Source: MGBC114844 sp910585855
GTDB lineage: Bacteria > Bacillota > Clostridia > Lachnospirales > Lachnospiraceae
Reading direction: 5' to 3'
DNA length: 64,000 nucleotides
Assembly: GCA_965646165.1 (NCBI GenBank)
Contig: CBFFYP010000006.1
Location: 22,028-86,027 of the forward strand
Shown here: piece by piece, positions 45,852 through 55,226 of the stretch
How positions within the stretch are numbered: position 1 is the stretch's first letter
Layout: the number at the start of each line of letters is the position of its first letter
Translations under genes and position numbers: made by a program
The notes under the pieces: generated by a model
Database searches by the model: none
Seen by the model: only the letters and a program-made list of their open reading frames with translations
What the model was told of the DNA's origin: nothing

Positions 45852-46949
45852 ATGAAGAAAAAGCGATTGGTAGGAATTTGTATGGCAGCAATTTTACTGC
45901 TGTCTGGCTGCGGGACAGGAACAAATGAACCTGATACAAAAGAAAACACCAAAAGGGAAACGGAACAAACAACAACAGTAGCATCATTAGTACTTGGAGA
46001 TAACGATCAGCAGGGTACAACCGCCAAAGAAAATGAAAGTCATGAAGGAATGATAAAAAGTAAGCTGACCGGAGAGTGGATCGATCCAGAAAAAGGAAAC
46101 CGAAGACCAATAGCCGTGATGTTAAATAACATCAAAGAAGCGATTCCGCAAAGTTCAATCGAGGCAGCGGATATTGTCTATGAAGCACCGGTAGAAGGTG
46201 GAATTACACGTTTAATGGGAATCTATGAGGATTTTGACGATCTGGACAAAATTGGTTCTGTACGAAGCAGCCGTCTTTATTACTGTTATTTTGCAAAGGA
46301 ATTTGATGCAGTTTATGTCCATTGGGGACAGGCAATCTATGCACAGGATTTGTTAAATAGTTCTAATATTGACAATTTAAACGGATTGGAATTAGAAGGT
46401 TCTACATTCTTTCGAAGTTCTGACCGAGTTGCACCGCATAATGGTTATACCAGCGGTGACCGTCTGCTTGCCGGAATTGAGAAAAAAGGCTATCGTACTG
46501 ATTATAACTTAGATTATAAACAGAAATTTCTTTTTTCGGATGAAGAGGTCACACTGTCAAATGGCGCTTCTGCAAAAAAAGTAACACCGGGTTATGCAGT
46601 TAATAAACCTTGGTTTGAATATCAGGAATCGGATGGACTTTATTATCGTTATCAGTATGGGGACAAGCAAGTCGATAAAGAAACCGGAAATCAGATTGCC
46701 TATAAAAATATTATTATGCAGACGGTTGACTATTATGACTATGGGGATGGATATTATTATATCTATACAACAGGAAGCGGAAATGGGAAATATATTACAA
46801 ATGGAAAAGTAATCGATATTACTTGGAAAAAGGATACAGAATTTGGAGTAACAAGATACTATGATACGTCTGGTAAGGAGATTTTGATCAATCCTGGAAA
46901 AACATGGGTATGTATTATACAAAATGCAGGAAATATCTCGATTGAATAG
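45852..46949 (+). CDS. DUF3048 (YerB-like) lipoprotein
   Basis: This 365-residue exported protein starts MKKKRLVGICMAAILLLSGC, with a lipobox at LLSGC that would lipidate the cysteine at residue 20. A Thr/Glu/Asn-rich linker follows. The DUF3048 domain starts NRRPIAVMLNNIKEAIPQSS and includes GSVRSSRLYYCYFAKEFDAV and the later VTRYYDTSGKEILINPGKTW. The role is unknown; YerB-type proteins are on the outer face of the membrane. ATG 45852 follows GAAGGAAAAAAAG and is preferred over the start at 45834. It lies 24 bases after ybeY. Confidence 0.88.
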   Translation: MKKKRLVGICMAAILLLSGCGTGTNEPDTKENTKRETEQTTTVASLVLGDNDQQGTTAKENESHEGMIKSKLTGEWIDPEKGNRRPIAVMLNNIKEAIPQSSIEAADIVYEAPVEGGITRLMGIYEDFDDLDKIGSVRSSRLYYCYFAKEFDAVYVHWGQAIYAQDLLNSSNIDNLNGLELEGSTFFRSSDRVAPHNGYTSGDRLLAGIEKKGYRTDYNLDYKQKFLFSDEEVTLSNGASAKKVTPGYAVNKPWFEYQESDGLYYRYQYGDKQVDKETGNQIAYKNIIMQTVDYYDYGDGYYYIYTTGSGNGKYITNGKVIDITWKKDTEFGVTRYYDTSGKEILINPGKTWVCIIQNAGNISIE

Positions 46950-46974
46950 GCGTTTAGAAAGGATTGATCATTGA

Positions 46975-48633
46975 ATGGGAAAGAAGAAAAAACGCTCGAA
47001 TTTTATCGTTCAGGGTAGTATTCTGGCGATTGCAAGTATTATTGTCCGATTGATTGGATTAGTTTACAGAATACCGCTTACGAATGTAATTGGCGATGAA
47101 GGAATGGGATATTATTCTTATGCCTATGAACCTTATGCGGTAATGCTTCTTTTATCCTATCACGGACTGCCGACAGCCGTATCAAAACTGGTCGCTGAAA
47201 AAAACGGAGAGAATCGATACCGAAGTTCCTATCGTGTTTTTAAGACAGGAATGTTGCTGGCAGTTGTAATCGGTGCGATTACCGGAGCTTTTTTGTGGTT
47301 TGGAGCAGATTTTATTGCCGGAACATTAAATCATCAGCCAATGAGTTCTTATGCATTGAAAGTTTTAGGTCCGACCGTATTTATTCTTTCGATTATGGGA
47401 ATTCTCCGTGGATATTTTCAGGGAACAGGAACCATGGTTCCTACTGCAGTTTCTCAGATACTAGAAGCTGTTGTGAATGCAATTATTAGTATAGTTGCAG
47501 CTAAGATTTTATTTTTAGAAGGAAAAAAATTTGATTTAGTAACAGGAACAAAATCCTTTGCGGAGGCTTATGGTGCGGCAGGCGGCACGTTAGGAACTTG
47601 TATCGGAGCTTTGGCAGCACTTCTTTTTCTGCTTTTTGTCTATAGTATTTATAAAAAGATTATTAAAAGGCAGATTCGAAGAGATCGAATTCGGGAAATT
47701 GAATCTTATGGAAGAATTATTCGAATTCTTTTCTGGATATCAGCACCGATTGTATTAAGTTCTATTATTATGAATATCGGAACTTCGATTGATGCGGCAA
47801 TTTTCAGTCGGATTATGCAGGGGCATTTTAAAATTCCAGAGGCACAAGTAGCGGCAAATTGGGGAATTTTTACCAACAAATATAAGATTTTAATTATGGT
47901 TCCTGTAGCAATCGCAACTGCACTGGCAACCTCTATCGTACCAGATTTCAGTGAAGATATGGCAGCCGGTAATCAGGGGCATGTGGTCAATAAAATTGGT
48001 TATGCCATTCGTTTTACCATGATTGTATCCATACCATGTGCAGTAGGTCTTAGTGTTTTGGCATCCCCAGTTTTAAATTTATTATTTAAAAATATACAGA
48101 TAACCGATATTAATTTATTGCGTTATGGATCGATAGCAGCGGTAGTATATTCTCTCTCTACTGTAACAAATGCCATTCTTCAGGGTATCAATCAAGTAAA
48201 TCGTCCTGTCATTCATGCCGGAGTCGGACTGGTGCTACATATTATTTTATTGGCACTTTCTGTTCGTTTTTTACATGCAGATATCTATGGCGTTATGGCA
48301 GCCTATATTCTTTTTGCATTGATTATCTGTATTTTAAATGCATTGGAGATCCGGCGGATACTAGGCTATCGTCAGGAAATCATACGTACATTTTTGCTGC
48401 CGACTGTCTGTTCAGCGATTATGGGAGTTATCGTATTTGGTATTTCCTTTGGTATTCAAAAATTAATGGGAGAGGAAAAACTGTTTTTTCCGGTTATCAT
48501 TTCTATTTTAATTGGAGCGATTTTATATGGAATTTTATTGCTGGTATTAAAATGTGTAAATGAAAATGATTTATATAGTCTTCCAAAAGGAGAACGCTTG
48601 GTTGCATTTTTACAAAAAATTCATTTGCTTTGA
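46975..48633 (+). CDS. MATE-like lipid/polysaccharide flippase (SpoVB/MurJ type)
   Basis: This 552-residue protein has about 14 membrane helices. The N terminus GSILAIASIIVRLIGLVYRI and the following GDEGMGYYSYAYEPY belong to the polysaccharide-biosynthesis branch of the MVF/MATE superfamily, which includes SpoVB and MurJ. Such proteins flip lipid-linked cell wall or polysaccharide precursors. The charged residues that separate MurJ from SpoVB were not assigned, so the substrate (lipid II or spore cortex precursor) is open. It follows the lipoprotein gene by 25 bases. Confidence 0.85.
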   Translation: MGKKKKRSNFIVQGSILAIASIIVRLIGLVYRIPLTNVIGDEGMGYYSYAYEPYAVMLLLSYHGLPTAVSKLVAEKNGENRYRSSYRVFKTGMLLAVVIGAITGAFLWFGADFIAGTLNHQPMSSYALKVLGPTVFILSIMGILRGYFQGTGTMVPTAVSQILEAVVNAIISIVAAKILFLEGKKFDLVTGTKSFAEAYGAAGGTLGTCIGALAALLFLLFVYSIYKKIIKRQIRRDRIREIESYGRIIRILFWISAPIVLSSIIMNIGTSIDAAIFSRIMQGHFKIPEAQVAANWGIFTNKYKILIMVPVAIATALATSIVPDFSEDMAAGNQGHVVNKIGYAIRFTMIVSIPCAVGLSVLASPVLNLLFKNIQITDINLLRYGSIAAVVYSLSTVTNAILQGINQVNRPVIHAGVGLVLHIILLALSVRFLHADIYGVMAAYILFALIICILNALEIRRILGYRQEIIRTFLLPTVCSAIMGVIVFGISFGIQKLMGEEKLFFPVIISILIGAILYGILLLVLKCVNENDLYSLPKGERLVAFLQKIHLL

Positions 48634-48725
48634 AGGGGTTTGGGTTACAGATTTTGTATAAAATTGAATAATTTGGCAGATAATATAGCTTAGAATGGAT
48701 TGTCTTTAAGAAAAGAGGAGTTGAA

Positions 48726-49337
48726 ATGATGAAGCGAGTCTATATTATCTGCCTTTTTTTGGCAGGGATTCTTGGAATTGGGATGTACCTTTATAGTTAT
48801 CAGTACTTTGTACAAGAGGAAAACGAAACACAGAGTATAACACAAAGCAGTATAACAATACCAGAAACAATAGAAGCAGTAGCACAGACAGAAGAACGTA
48901 TTACAAGGGATACATTGTACTATATGGAAACTTATCGTTTAGATCAAAATACAACGATACGGGAAACCAAACGGATGCCGGCAGAAGTAATCGGATGCAG
49001 CCGGAAGCAGTTTGTATCTTATTTAGAAAAGCTGATGGAGGATGCTCTTTTAGAGGAGCAAAAAGATGGGTTTTTAAGTATTGAATTAATTGATTTTTCA
49101 AAAGAAGCGGTTGTGGTTCGAAAGACTTATAAAGAACCAGCACGGGAATGTGAGTTTTATTTGGATGTGCAGATGGGGCGGGTAATTGTAAGAAACAGTT
49201 TGGATGATTCGCTTTATGCTTATACGGAAATTAAATTTGAAACATTGCCTGAGAATCTAAAACGAGAGATTTTACGGGGATATCCGATAGAAAATTTGGA
49301 AGTACTTTATGAGTTTTTAGAATCCTATAGTAGTTAA
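48726..49337 (+). CDS. Membrane-anchored protein of unknown function
   Basis: This 203-residue protein has an N-terminal membrane anchor (VYIICLFLAGILGIGMYLY), a Thr/Gln/Glu-rich linker, and an outer domain with DTLYYMETYRLDQNTTIRET and a C-terminal PENLKREILRGYPIENLEVL. That arrangement could sense or bind wall components, but no family is recognised. AAGAGGAGTTGAA precedes ATG 48726; a second ATG is adjacent. It stands alone between the flippase and the repeat-rich interval. Confidence 0.6.
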   Translation: MMKRVYIICLFLAGILGIGMYLYSYQYFVQEENETQSITQSSITIPETIEAVAQTEERITRDTLYYMETYRLDQNTTIRETKRMPAEVIGCSRKQFVSYLEKLMEDALLEEQKDGFLSIELIDFSKEAVVVRKTYKEPARECEFYLDVQMGRVIVRNSLDDSLYAYTEIKFETLPENLKREILRGYPIENLEVLYEFLESYSS

Positions 49338-49350
49338 AAAATTTTCGTGG

Positions 49351-49503
49351 GGGGACGCCGAAAGCCCAAGGGAGTGCCATTCCGGGCCCGCTTGCGCTTA
49401 GCATTTCCTCGTAGCGGACACATAAGGCACGAAAAGACCGTGCCTAAGTGCCGACGGGAAATGATGACCCTGCATAGCACTCCCTTGGGCTTTCGGCTGT
49501 GTA
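49351..49503 (+). repeat. Family B palindromic element, copy B2
   Basis: The arms 49357-49377 and 49477-49497 are perfect 21-base reverse complements. They are flanked by GGGGACG outside on the left and TGTGTACCCC on the right. The 99-base core is nearly the same as B1 (CGCTTGCGCTTAGCATTTCC, TCGTAGCGG, AAGGCAC...GTGCCTAAG, GTGCCGACGGGAAATGAT), while the arms differ completely from B1. Confidence 0.85.
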
Positions 49504-49519
49504 CCCCAGACCGAAAAAT

Positions 49520-49580
49520 AGTAACATGTTCGTTGTATGTAGTGCAACGTGCCGTGTCAACGGGAAATGAGAACTCTTAG
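49520..49580 (+). repeat. Possible decayed family B fragment
   Basis: GTGCCGTGTCAACGGGAAAT around 49549-49568, followed by GAGAACTCT, resembles the right half of the family B core (GTGCCGACGGGAAATGATGACCC) with an insertion. Arms are not seen. This is weak. Confidence 0.3.
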
Positions 49581-49679
49581 ATATAGCTATTGATTATGGT
49601 TGAATAATAGTAGAAACTGTCAACGTTTATTTTGAATCGGGATAGGCACAAACTAGTTTGGATGCTATTCTTTTTTTGT

Positions 49680-50030
49680 TTCGGGGTCAAGAAACAGCCA
49701 GATGCGGAAACTATGGGCAGCCTGCAGTGACTTTGGAAAAAAGTTAGAAGTTCTTGACTTCTGCTTGAAAATCTAAGATTTTTTGCATATCCTGCTTCTA
49801 TGCAGGATATGCAAAAAAAGGGGTGTGTTTAGCCCGTATAAAAGAGAAGCTATCTTATTGCAGTGGATTATATCCTTTGGTATGCCAGTAAAGTTTTGAC
49901 TACCATAAGGGCGAATTGCGCCCCGGTCTGTACGGTTGGATGTACTATGATGCAGAAGTCTTAGAACTTCTTGCTTTTTGGAGAGCGGAACAGCAGGCTG
50001 CCCATAGTTTCCGCATCTGGCGTCCGCCCA
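49680..50030 (-). repeat. Family A palindromic element, copy A5 (reverse orientation)
   Basis: Arms 49697-49725 and 49993-50021 are perfect 29-base reverse complements. The core shows the inner stem TTAGAAGTTCTTGACTTCTG paired with CAGAAGTCTTAGAACTTCTT, the hairpin CATATCCTGC...GCAGGATATG between T and A runs, GGGGTGTGTTTAGCCCG and GGGCGAATTGCGCCCCGG. It ends with CTGGCGTCC. It is the only copy without a convergent partner; a family B element lies about 200 bases to its left instead. Confidence 0.85.
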
Positions 50031-50155
50031 CCTGTCTTATTTGAAGGAAAAGTATCTTATACTTGCTGATTTTACAGTACAGGAGTATAATACAATATGT
50101 ATCGTTTTGAAATTTTCTATTGTACATTTTTTTAGGATAGAGAAGGGATGCTGAA

Positions 50156-51397
50156 ATGATAAGAGAAAAGCGAAAAGTCATTGTTGTTGGTGGTGGAGCT
50201 TCTGGTATGATGGCAGCTATTTCTGCTGCCAGACAGGGAAATAAAGTGATTGTGTTAGAACAGAAGGAATCGCTTGGAAAGAAGATTTTGGTTACAGGGA
50301 ACGGACGTTGTAATTTTACGAATCGAATACAGCAGCCTTTAGAAGCATGGTATCGGACAGAGCGGGAAGGATTTCCTAAATTTGCATTAGAACAGTTTAC
50401 TTGGGAAGATACTTTAATGTTTTTTTCGGAGCTTGGGATGCAGATAAAAGAGAAAAACGGGTATTTTTATCCTTTTTCGGGGCAGGCAGCTACGGTACTT
50501 TTGATTTTAAAGAAAGAAGTAGAACGGCTTCGGGTAAGGGTCGAAACAGAGGCAAGGGCAGAGAGCATACAGCAGGAAAAACAGGGATTTTCTTGTTTTT
50601 TAAAGGATGGACGGGAATTTTTCGGAAATCAGGTGATTCTTTGTACTGGATCGATGGCAGCGCCAAAAACCGGTTCTGATGGAAGCGGCTATACTTTGGC
50701 GGCAAGCTTAGGGCATCGTTTGATACCGCCTTTGCCTGCGCTTTGTCCGATTGTGGGAAAGGACGGATATTTTGGACAGGCATTGAAAAAAATGGCAGGT
50801 GTTCGGGCAGAAACTGTTTTACGGCTTTGGATTGGGGAAAAGGAGGTTTTTTCTGAGCGGGGTGAATTGCAGATCACGGAGTATGGATTGTCTGGTATTC
50901 CGGTTTTTCAATTTAGCCGATATGCGGTTCGGGCTTTTGAAAAGGGAGAAAAGGTTTGGGTGGAGATTGATTTTTTGCCAGATTTGGAAAAAGAGGATTG
51001 CAGAAAATTAATATTGCGGCAGTTAGGGCATTATCAAAAGACGATAGAAGAAGTGCTGACGGGCTTTTTAAATCGTAAGGTTGTGCTGGAGATTTTGGCT
51101 TGTGCAAAAGTGGAGCGGGGCAAGCGGACTGTATCGGATGAATCGTTGGAACGGCTGCTTTCTTGTTTAAAAACATTTTTGGTTGTTATGACGGGGTATC
51201 GGGGAATGGAGCAGGCACAGGTCTGTTCCGGCGGAGTGGATACGCAGGAAGTGAAGGCACAGACATTGGAGTCGAAAAAGAGGAAGGGGCTTTATTTTGC
51301 GGGAGAAATCTTGGATGTGGATGGGGCGTGCGGAGGATATAATCTGCAGTGGGCTTGGTCTAGTGGATTTTTAGCGGGAAAGGGTATTTCCGTTTAG
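50156..51397 (+). CDS. HI0933/BaiN-like NAD(P)/FAD-dependent oxidoreductase
   Basis: This 413-residue flavoprotein has N-terminal VIVVGGGASGMMAAISAARQ, the FAD-binding motif, followed by KILVTGNGRCNFTN, diagnostic for the HI0933/BaiN/YhiN group. The C-terminal half has VCSGGVDTQEVKAQTLESKK and LYFAGEILDVDGACGGYNL. These cytosolic flavoproteins have reductase functions, in some gut Clostridia on bile acids, but most have unknown substrates; bile acid activity should not be assumed here. Ribosome site AGAAGGGATGCTGAA precedes ATG 50156. The next FAD protein gene starts 6 bases after its stop. Confidence 0.9.
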   Translation: MIREKRKVIVVGGGASGMMAAISAARQGNKVIVLEQKESLGKKILVTGNGRCNFTNRIQQPLEAWYRTEREGFPKFALEQFTWEDTLMFFSELGMQIKEKNGYFYPFSGQAATVLLILKKEVERLRVRVETEARAESIQQEKQGFSCFLKDGREFFGNQVILCTGSMAAPKTGSDGSGYTLAASLGHRLIPPLPALCPIVGKDGYFGQALKKMAGVRAETVLRLWIGEKEVFSERGELQITEYGLSGIPVFQFSRYAVRAFEKGEKVWVEIDFLPDLEKEDCRKLILRQLGHYQKTIEEVLTGFLNRKVVLEILACAKVERGKRTVSDESLERLLSCLKTFLVVMTGYRGMEQAQVCSGGVDTQEVKAQTLESKKRKGLYFAGEILDVDGACGGYNLQWAWSSGFLAGKGISV

Positions 51398-51402
51398 AGA
51401 GT

Positions 51403-53022
51403 GTGGTGAGAAATGTGATACGGATACAGCAGATAAAATTAGAACCTACTCATTCAATGGGACAGTTAGAAGAAAAGATTTTGTCTGTTTTGCGGATAAA
51501 AAAAGAGCAGTTAAAGATGTGGCGTATTGTAAAAAGTTCGATTGATGCCAGAAAGAAGCCTTTTATAAAGTTAGTTTATTCTGTAGATGTAAAAGTGATA
51601 AATGAGGCAGACGTTCTGCGAAAAATAAAAAAGTCGGCAAATATTAGTCTGGTTACGGAGAGGAGTTATCAATTTCCTAGTTGTGGTAAACAGAAGCTGA
51701 AAAACCGTCCTATTGTGATTGGGAGTGGTCCGGCTGGGTTATTTTGCGGGCTTTTTCTTGCGGAACATGGGTATTGTCCTTTGATTTTGGAAAGAGGAGA
51801 AGATGTGGATTCCCGCACTCGTACAGTGGCAGAGTTTTGGGAGGGGAAAGGACTGCATCTTTCTTCGAATGTGCAGTTTGGAGAGGGCGGTGCGGGAACA
51901 TTTTCGGATGGAAAGTTAAATACTTTGGTAAAGGATGTAGATGGAAGAAATCGAAAAGTGTTGGAAGTGTTGGCAGATGCTGGAGCACCAAAGGAAATTC
52001 TTTATCAAAATAAGCCGCATATCGGAACGGATCGATTGCGTCAGGTGGTAAAAACCATTCGACAGCAGATAGAAGGATATGGGGGCGAGGTTCGGTTTCT
52101 GAGTCAGGTAACGGGATTTGAAACAATAGCAGCGGAAAAAGAGAGAGTTCTTCAGGCGGTGATAGTAAATGACAGAGAACGGATTCCTTGTCAGGCAGCA
52201 GTGCTTGCGATTGGACACAGTGCAAGAGATACATTTGCTATGTTGGAAAAGGCAGCAGTTTTAATGTCGGCAAAGGCATTTGCTGTTGGTATTCGAATTG
52301 AACATCCGCAGAAACAGATTAATTTGGCTCAGTATGGAGCGGAGAAAGTGGACGGTCTTTCGGCGGCAGATTATAAGCTGACTTATCATGCTTCAAATGG
52401 CAGGGATGTTTATTCTTTTTGTATGTGTCCGGGCGGATATGTAGTGGATGCTTCTTCTGAGGAGGGGCGGCTTGCAGTAAATGGGATGAGTTATTATGAC
52501 AGAAATGGAGAAAATGCAAACAGTGCATTGATTGTATCTGTAACGCCAAAGGATTTTCCGGGGGATTCTGTGCTTTCTGGGATTGCTTTTCAAAGACAGT
52601 TAGAAGAAGCGGCTTATCTTGCAGGAAATGGAAAGATTCCTTTGCAGCTATATGGAGATTTAAAAAAGAATCAAAGGTCAGAGCGGCTGGGAGGAGTTTT
52701 GCCAAATGTAAAAGGAGGGTATGCATTTGCCAATCTAAAAGATGTGCTTCCTTTGGAGATTTGTCAGGCACTGGAAGAAGGAATTTCGGATTTTGGTAAA
52801 AAGATCGCAGGATTTGACCGGGAAGATGCACTTTTGCTTGGAGTCGAGAGCCGGACATCTTCACCGGTTCGTATCTGGAGAAATACGAAAATGGAAAGCA
52901 GTATATTGGGGCTTTATCCCTGCGGAGAGGGAGCTGGCTATGCAGGAGGAATTACTTCTGCGGCTATGGACGGAATAAGGATAGCAGAGGCGATTGCGGT
53001 AAAGTATGCTCCGTTAAAATAA
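51403..53022 (+). CDS. FAD-dependent dehydrogenase of unknown substrate (COG2509-like)
   Basis: This 539-residue protein has an N-terminal domain of about 95 residues (RIQQIKLEPTHSMGQLEEKI). The FAD domain follows with PIVIGSGPAGLFCGLFLAEH, LERGEDVDSRTRTVAEFW, SNVQFGEGGAGTFSDGKLNT and near the end YPCGEGAGYAGGITSAAMDG. This matches the uncharacterised FAD-dependent protein family widespread in Clostridia. The start is uncertain: overlapping GTG codons at 51401-51408 and a later GTG at 51415 are possible, and no strong ribosome site is visible. It likely shares a transcript with the preceding flavoprotein. Confidence 0.85.
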   Translation: MVRNVIRIQQIKLEPTHSMGQLEEKILSVLRIKKEQLKMWRIVKSSIDARKKPFIKLVYSVDVKVINEADVLRKIKKSANISLVTERSYQFPSCGKQKLKNRPIVIGSGPAGLFCGLFLAEHGYCPLILERGEDVDSRTRTVAEFWEGKGLHLSSNVQFGEGGAGTFSDGKLNTLVKDVDGRNRKVLEVLADAGAPKEILYQNKPHIGTDRLRQVVKTIRQQIEGYGGEVRFLSQVTGFETIAAEKERVLQAVIVNDRERIPCQAAVLAIGHSARDTFAMLEKAAVLMSAKAFAVGIRIEHPQKQINLAQYGAEKVDGLSAADYKLTYHASNGRDVYSFCMCPGGYVVDASSEEGRLAVNGMSYYDRNGENANSALIVSVTPKDFPGDSVLSGIAFQRQLEEAAYLAGNGKIPLQLYGDLKKNQRSERLGGVLPNVKGGYAFANLKDVLPLEICQALEEGISDFGKKIAGFDREDALLLGVESRTSSPVRIWRNTKMESSILGLYPCGEGAGYAGGITSAAMDGIRIAEAIAVKYAPLK

Positions 53023-53065
53023 GACATAAAATAAGGGATAAAAAAGGAGGAAAAGAAATTTTATT

Positions 53066-53908
53066 ATGAATGAAACAGAGAGGGAACGGTTAAAAAATAA
53101 AAAACGTGTTGTGGTTAAGATTGGTTCTTCCTCACTGACACATGAGATTACCGGAAATTTAAATATGCAGAAATTAGAGAAACTGGTTCGAACGCTTTGT
53201 GATCTTCGCAATCAGGGAATGGACGTTGTACTGGTTTCTTCCGGGGCGATTGCGGTAGGGAGAAAGTCGTTAGGGTTGATGGAGCGTCCAAAGAAAATTT
53301 CTTTAAAGCAGGCTTGTGCAGCGGTGGGACAAGCTAATTTAATGATGATTTATCAAAAGTTATTTGCCGAGTATGGACAGCTTTCAGCGCAGATTTTGAT
53401 TACAAAAACAACAATGGTAAATGAACTTTCCAGATATAATGCCAGAAATACATTTGAAGAGCTGCTGCAGCTTGGCGTGATTCCGATTGTCAATGAAAAT
53501 GATACAGTTTCTACATATGAGATTGAGTTTGGAGATAATGATCGCCTTTCTGCGATTGTGGCAGGGTTGATTCGAGCCGATCTTTTGATTTTATTGTCTG
53601 ATATTGACGGGTTATTTACCGATGATCCTAATCAAAATCCCAGTGCAGAGTTTGTGGATTTTGTGCCGGAGATTACAGAAGAATTGTTAAAGATGGGAAA
53701 GAATTCGATTGGATCGGTAGGGACTGGCGGAATGTCAGCAAAGATTGCGGCTGCCCGAATTGCTACAGATTCTGGAGCAGATATGGTAATTGCAAATGCA
53801 AAGGATACCGGTGTTATTTATCGGATTTTACGTGGAGAACGGATTGGAACGTTGTTTCTTGCCCATAAGAACAAAGATTTTGATTTGTTGGATTATCTGG
53901 CGGATTAA
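53066..53908 (+). CDS. proB: Glutamate 5-kinase
   Basis: ProB phosphorylates glutamate as the first step of proline synthesis. The 280-residue protein has the amino acid kinase fold with RVVVKIGSSSLTHEITGN, VLVSSGAIAVGRKSLGL, FGDNDRLSAIVAGLIRADLL and GTGGMSAKIAAARIATDSGA. It is shorter than E. coli ProB because the C-terminal PUA domain is missing, a known variant. AAAAAGGAGGAAAAG precedes the start, 43 bases after the FAD gene. proA follows 2.1 kb downstream, with three other genes between. Confidence 0.95.
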   Translation: MNETERERLKNKKRVVVKIGSSSLTHEITGNLNMQKLEKLVRTLCDLRNQGMDVVLVSSGAIAVGRKSLGLMERPKKISLKQACAAVGQANLMMIYQKLFAEYGQLSAQILITKTTMVNELSRYNARNTFEELLQLGVIPIVNENDTVSTYEIEFGDNDRLSAIVAGLIRADLLILLSDIDGLFTDDPNQNPSAEFVDFVPEITEELLKMGKNSIGSVGTGGMSAKIAAARIATDSGADMVIANAKDTGVIYRILRGERIGTLFLAHKNKDFDLLDYLAD

Positions 53909-53939
53909 CGTGCAAAATTACAAAATAAATGGAGGGTGC

Positions 53940-55127
53940 ATGGAGATACGTATTGTAAAAAGTCAGAAAGGAAGCAGCTATCTGCCGTTGGGTCAGGATC
54001 GGTTTTTATGTATATCAGACGGAGAGAAACGATTGGGAGAATATCTTTCGAAACGGTTTGAGGTGTATGATATTGTACAAAATCAAAAAGAAGAAATAGC
54101 ACCAAATATTGTAAAATATTCGATTTGGGATATTCGGGTACTGCAGCCATCAGAGGGGTGCTGTTATTTTACCAGTTGTCATATGATAGAAAAGGATCTG
54201 ATAAAAGTAGAATTGTATCGCTATCAGGATCAGACGAAAGCAGTGGAACTTCTTTATGAAGATAAGGAAAATATGCTTTTATATTCTTCGCATAAAAAGA
54301 CGGTAGTATTTTTATTGAATGAAAATTATCTGCTGGTTCAATATATGTATGTAAAAAGTAATGAAACAGAAAGCTATTCCGGTTTTTTGGATTTTGAATT
54401 AAAGCTGTATAGTGTGGAAGAGAAGAAGGCAATTCCTGTAACAGATGTTTGGTTTTCTCAGGCGGGAATCGAACAGATGCAGATGGTAACAAAAAATGTT
54501 TGTGCAGTTAAGACAGGGGTAAATCTTTTGGAAGAAAATCGGTATCAACTGTTGGCAGAACGGGAAGTCTATCCTGAGCGGATTGGATTTTTAAATATTC
54601 AGCAGATGATATCGGATATTTTATTAAAACAAAAAACGGTCTATATGGATGTGATAGAGGAAACCAGATGGGATAAGACATTGGTTCATATGCATGTGGA
54701 AGATGAGGTTTTGATGTATTCCAAAGTATTTTTACAGGAAGAAAAGGAAGAGGTTGTTTTTTATCATTATAAAGAAAAAAAGGCTGAGATTTGTGAGAAA
54801 GCCGGTATTACAGCAGCAGAGCAGGCAGCGGATACTTTTGTGATTCGATCTGTGCCTTATATCAGGCGGGATACGGAGGATGGAAGCTCTTTTTATAATA
54901 TACGGAAACGATGCGGGGAATTTTCTTTTGAAAAAGAACAGCAGATTTTTCAGATAGATCGGGGAATTGCTGTGGTGGAAGAAGTGCAGAAAAAGATGCT
55001 TTTTGGAAAAGGGAAGTGTTGGTGTGAGGTATATTTGCTGCCGGGGAAGGAGCGGGTTTTGCGGGAGAAGGGGAAGGTGTATGCGGTAGTTTTTGAGGAG
55101 GAGGGACTTTGCTTGTTTGTGGAATAA
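53940..55127 (+). CDS. Protein of unknown function between proB and ynzC
   Basis: This soluble protein of 395 residues has no signal peptide or membrane segment. The sequence alternates hydrophobic, aromatic and charged strands (DRFLCISDGEKRLGEYLSKR, NIVKYSIWDIRVLQPSEGCC, YHYKEKKAEICEKAG), suggesting beta-propeller or beta-sandwich structure, but no family was recognised. ATG 53940 after AAATGGAGGGTGC is preferred over in-frame starts inside proB. It lies 31 bases after proB, so it is probably cotranscribed. A link to proline synthesis is not supported by the sequence. Confidence 0.7.
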   Translation: MEIRIVKSQKGSSYLPLGQDRFLCISDGEKRLGEYLSKRFEVYDIVQNQKEEIAPNIVKYSIWDIRVLQPSEGCCYFTSCHMIEKDLIKVELYRYQDQTKAVELLYEDKENMLLYSSHKKTVVFLLNENYLLVQYMYVKSNETESYSGFLDFELKLYSVEEKKAIPVTDVWFSQAGIEQMQMVTKNVCAVKTGVNLLEENRYQLLAEREVYPERIGFLNIQQMISDILLKQKTVYMDVIEETRWDKTLVHMHVEDEVLMYSKVFLQEEKEEVVFYHYKEKKAEICEKAGITAAEQAADTFVIRSVPYIRRDTEDGSSFYNIRKRCGEFSFEKEQQIFQIDRGIAVVEEVQKKMLFGKGKCWCEVYLLPGKERVLREKGKVYAVVFEEEGLCLFVE

Positions 55128-55226
55128 TATTGGAGATAGGTTTTGTATAATGGGGATGGAATTGTTATTTTTGAAAGTTTGCAGATAATTTTGATTTTGG
55201 TTTGTAAATGATTTTTGGAGGTGTTT

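Noticed and set aside
3750..50030. Family A elements as invertible promoter switches (inverted repeats around a core)
   Set aside because: In every copy the core has the same orientation relative to the outer GGACGCC end, so no inverted state is seen, and no invertase gene is nearby.
50156..51397. Calling the HI0933-like protein a bile-acid enzyme (baiN)
   Set aside because: The family is broad and mostly of unknown substrate; there is no bai operon nearby.
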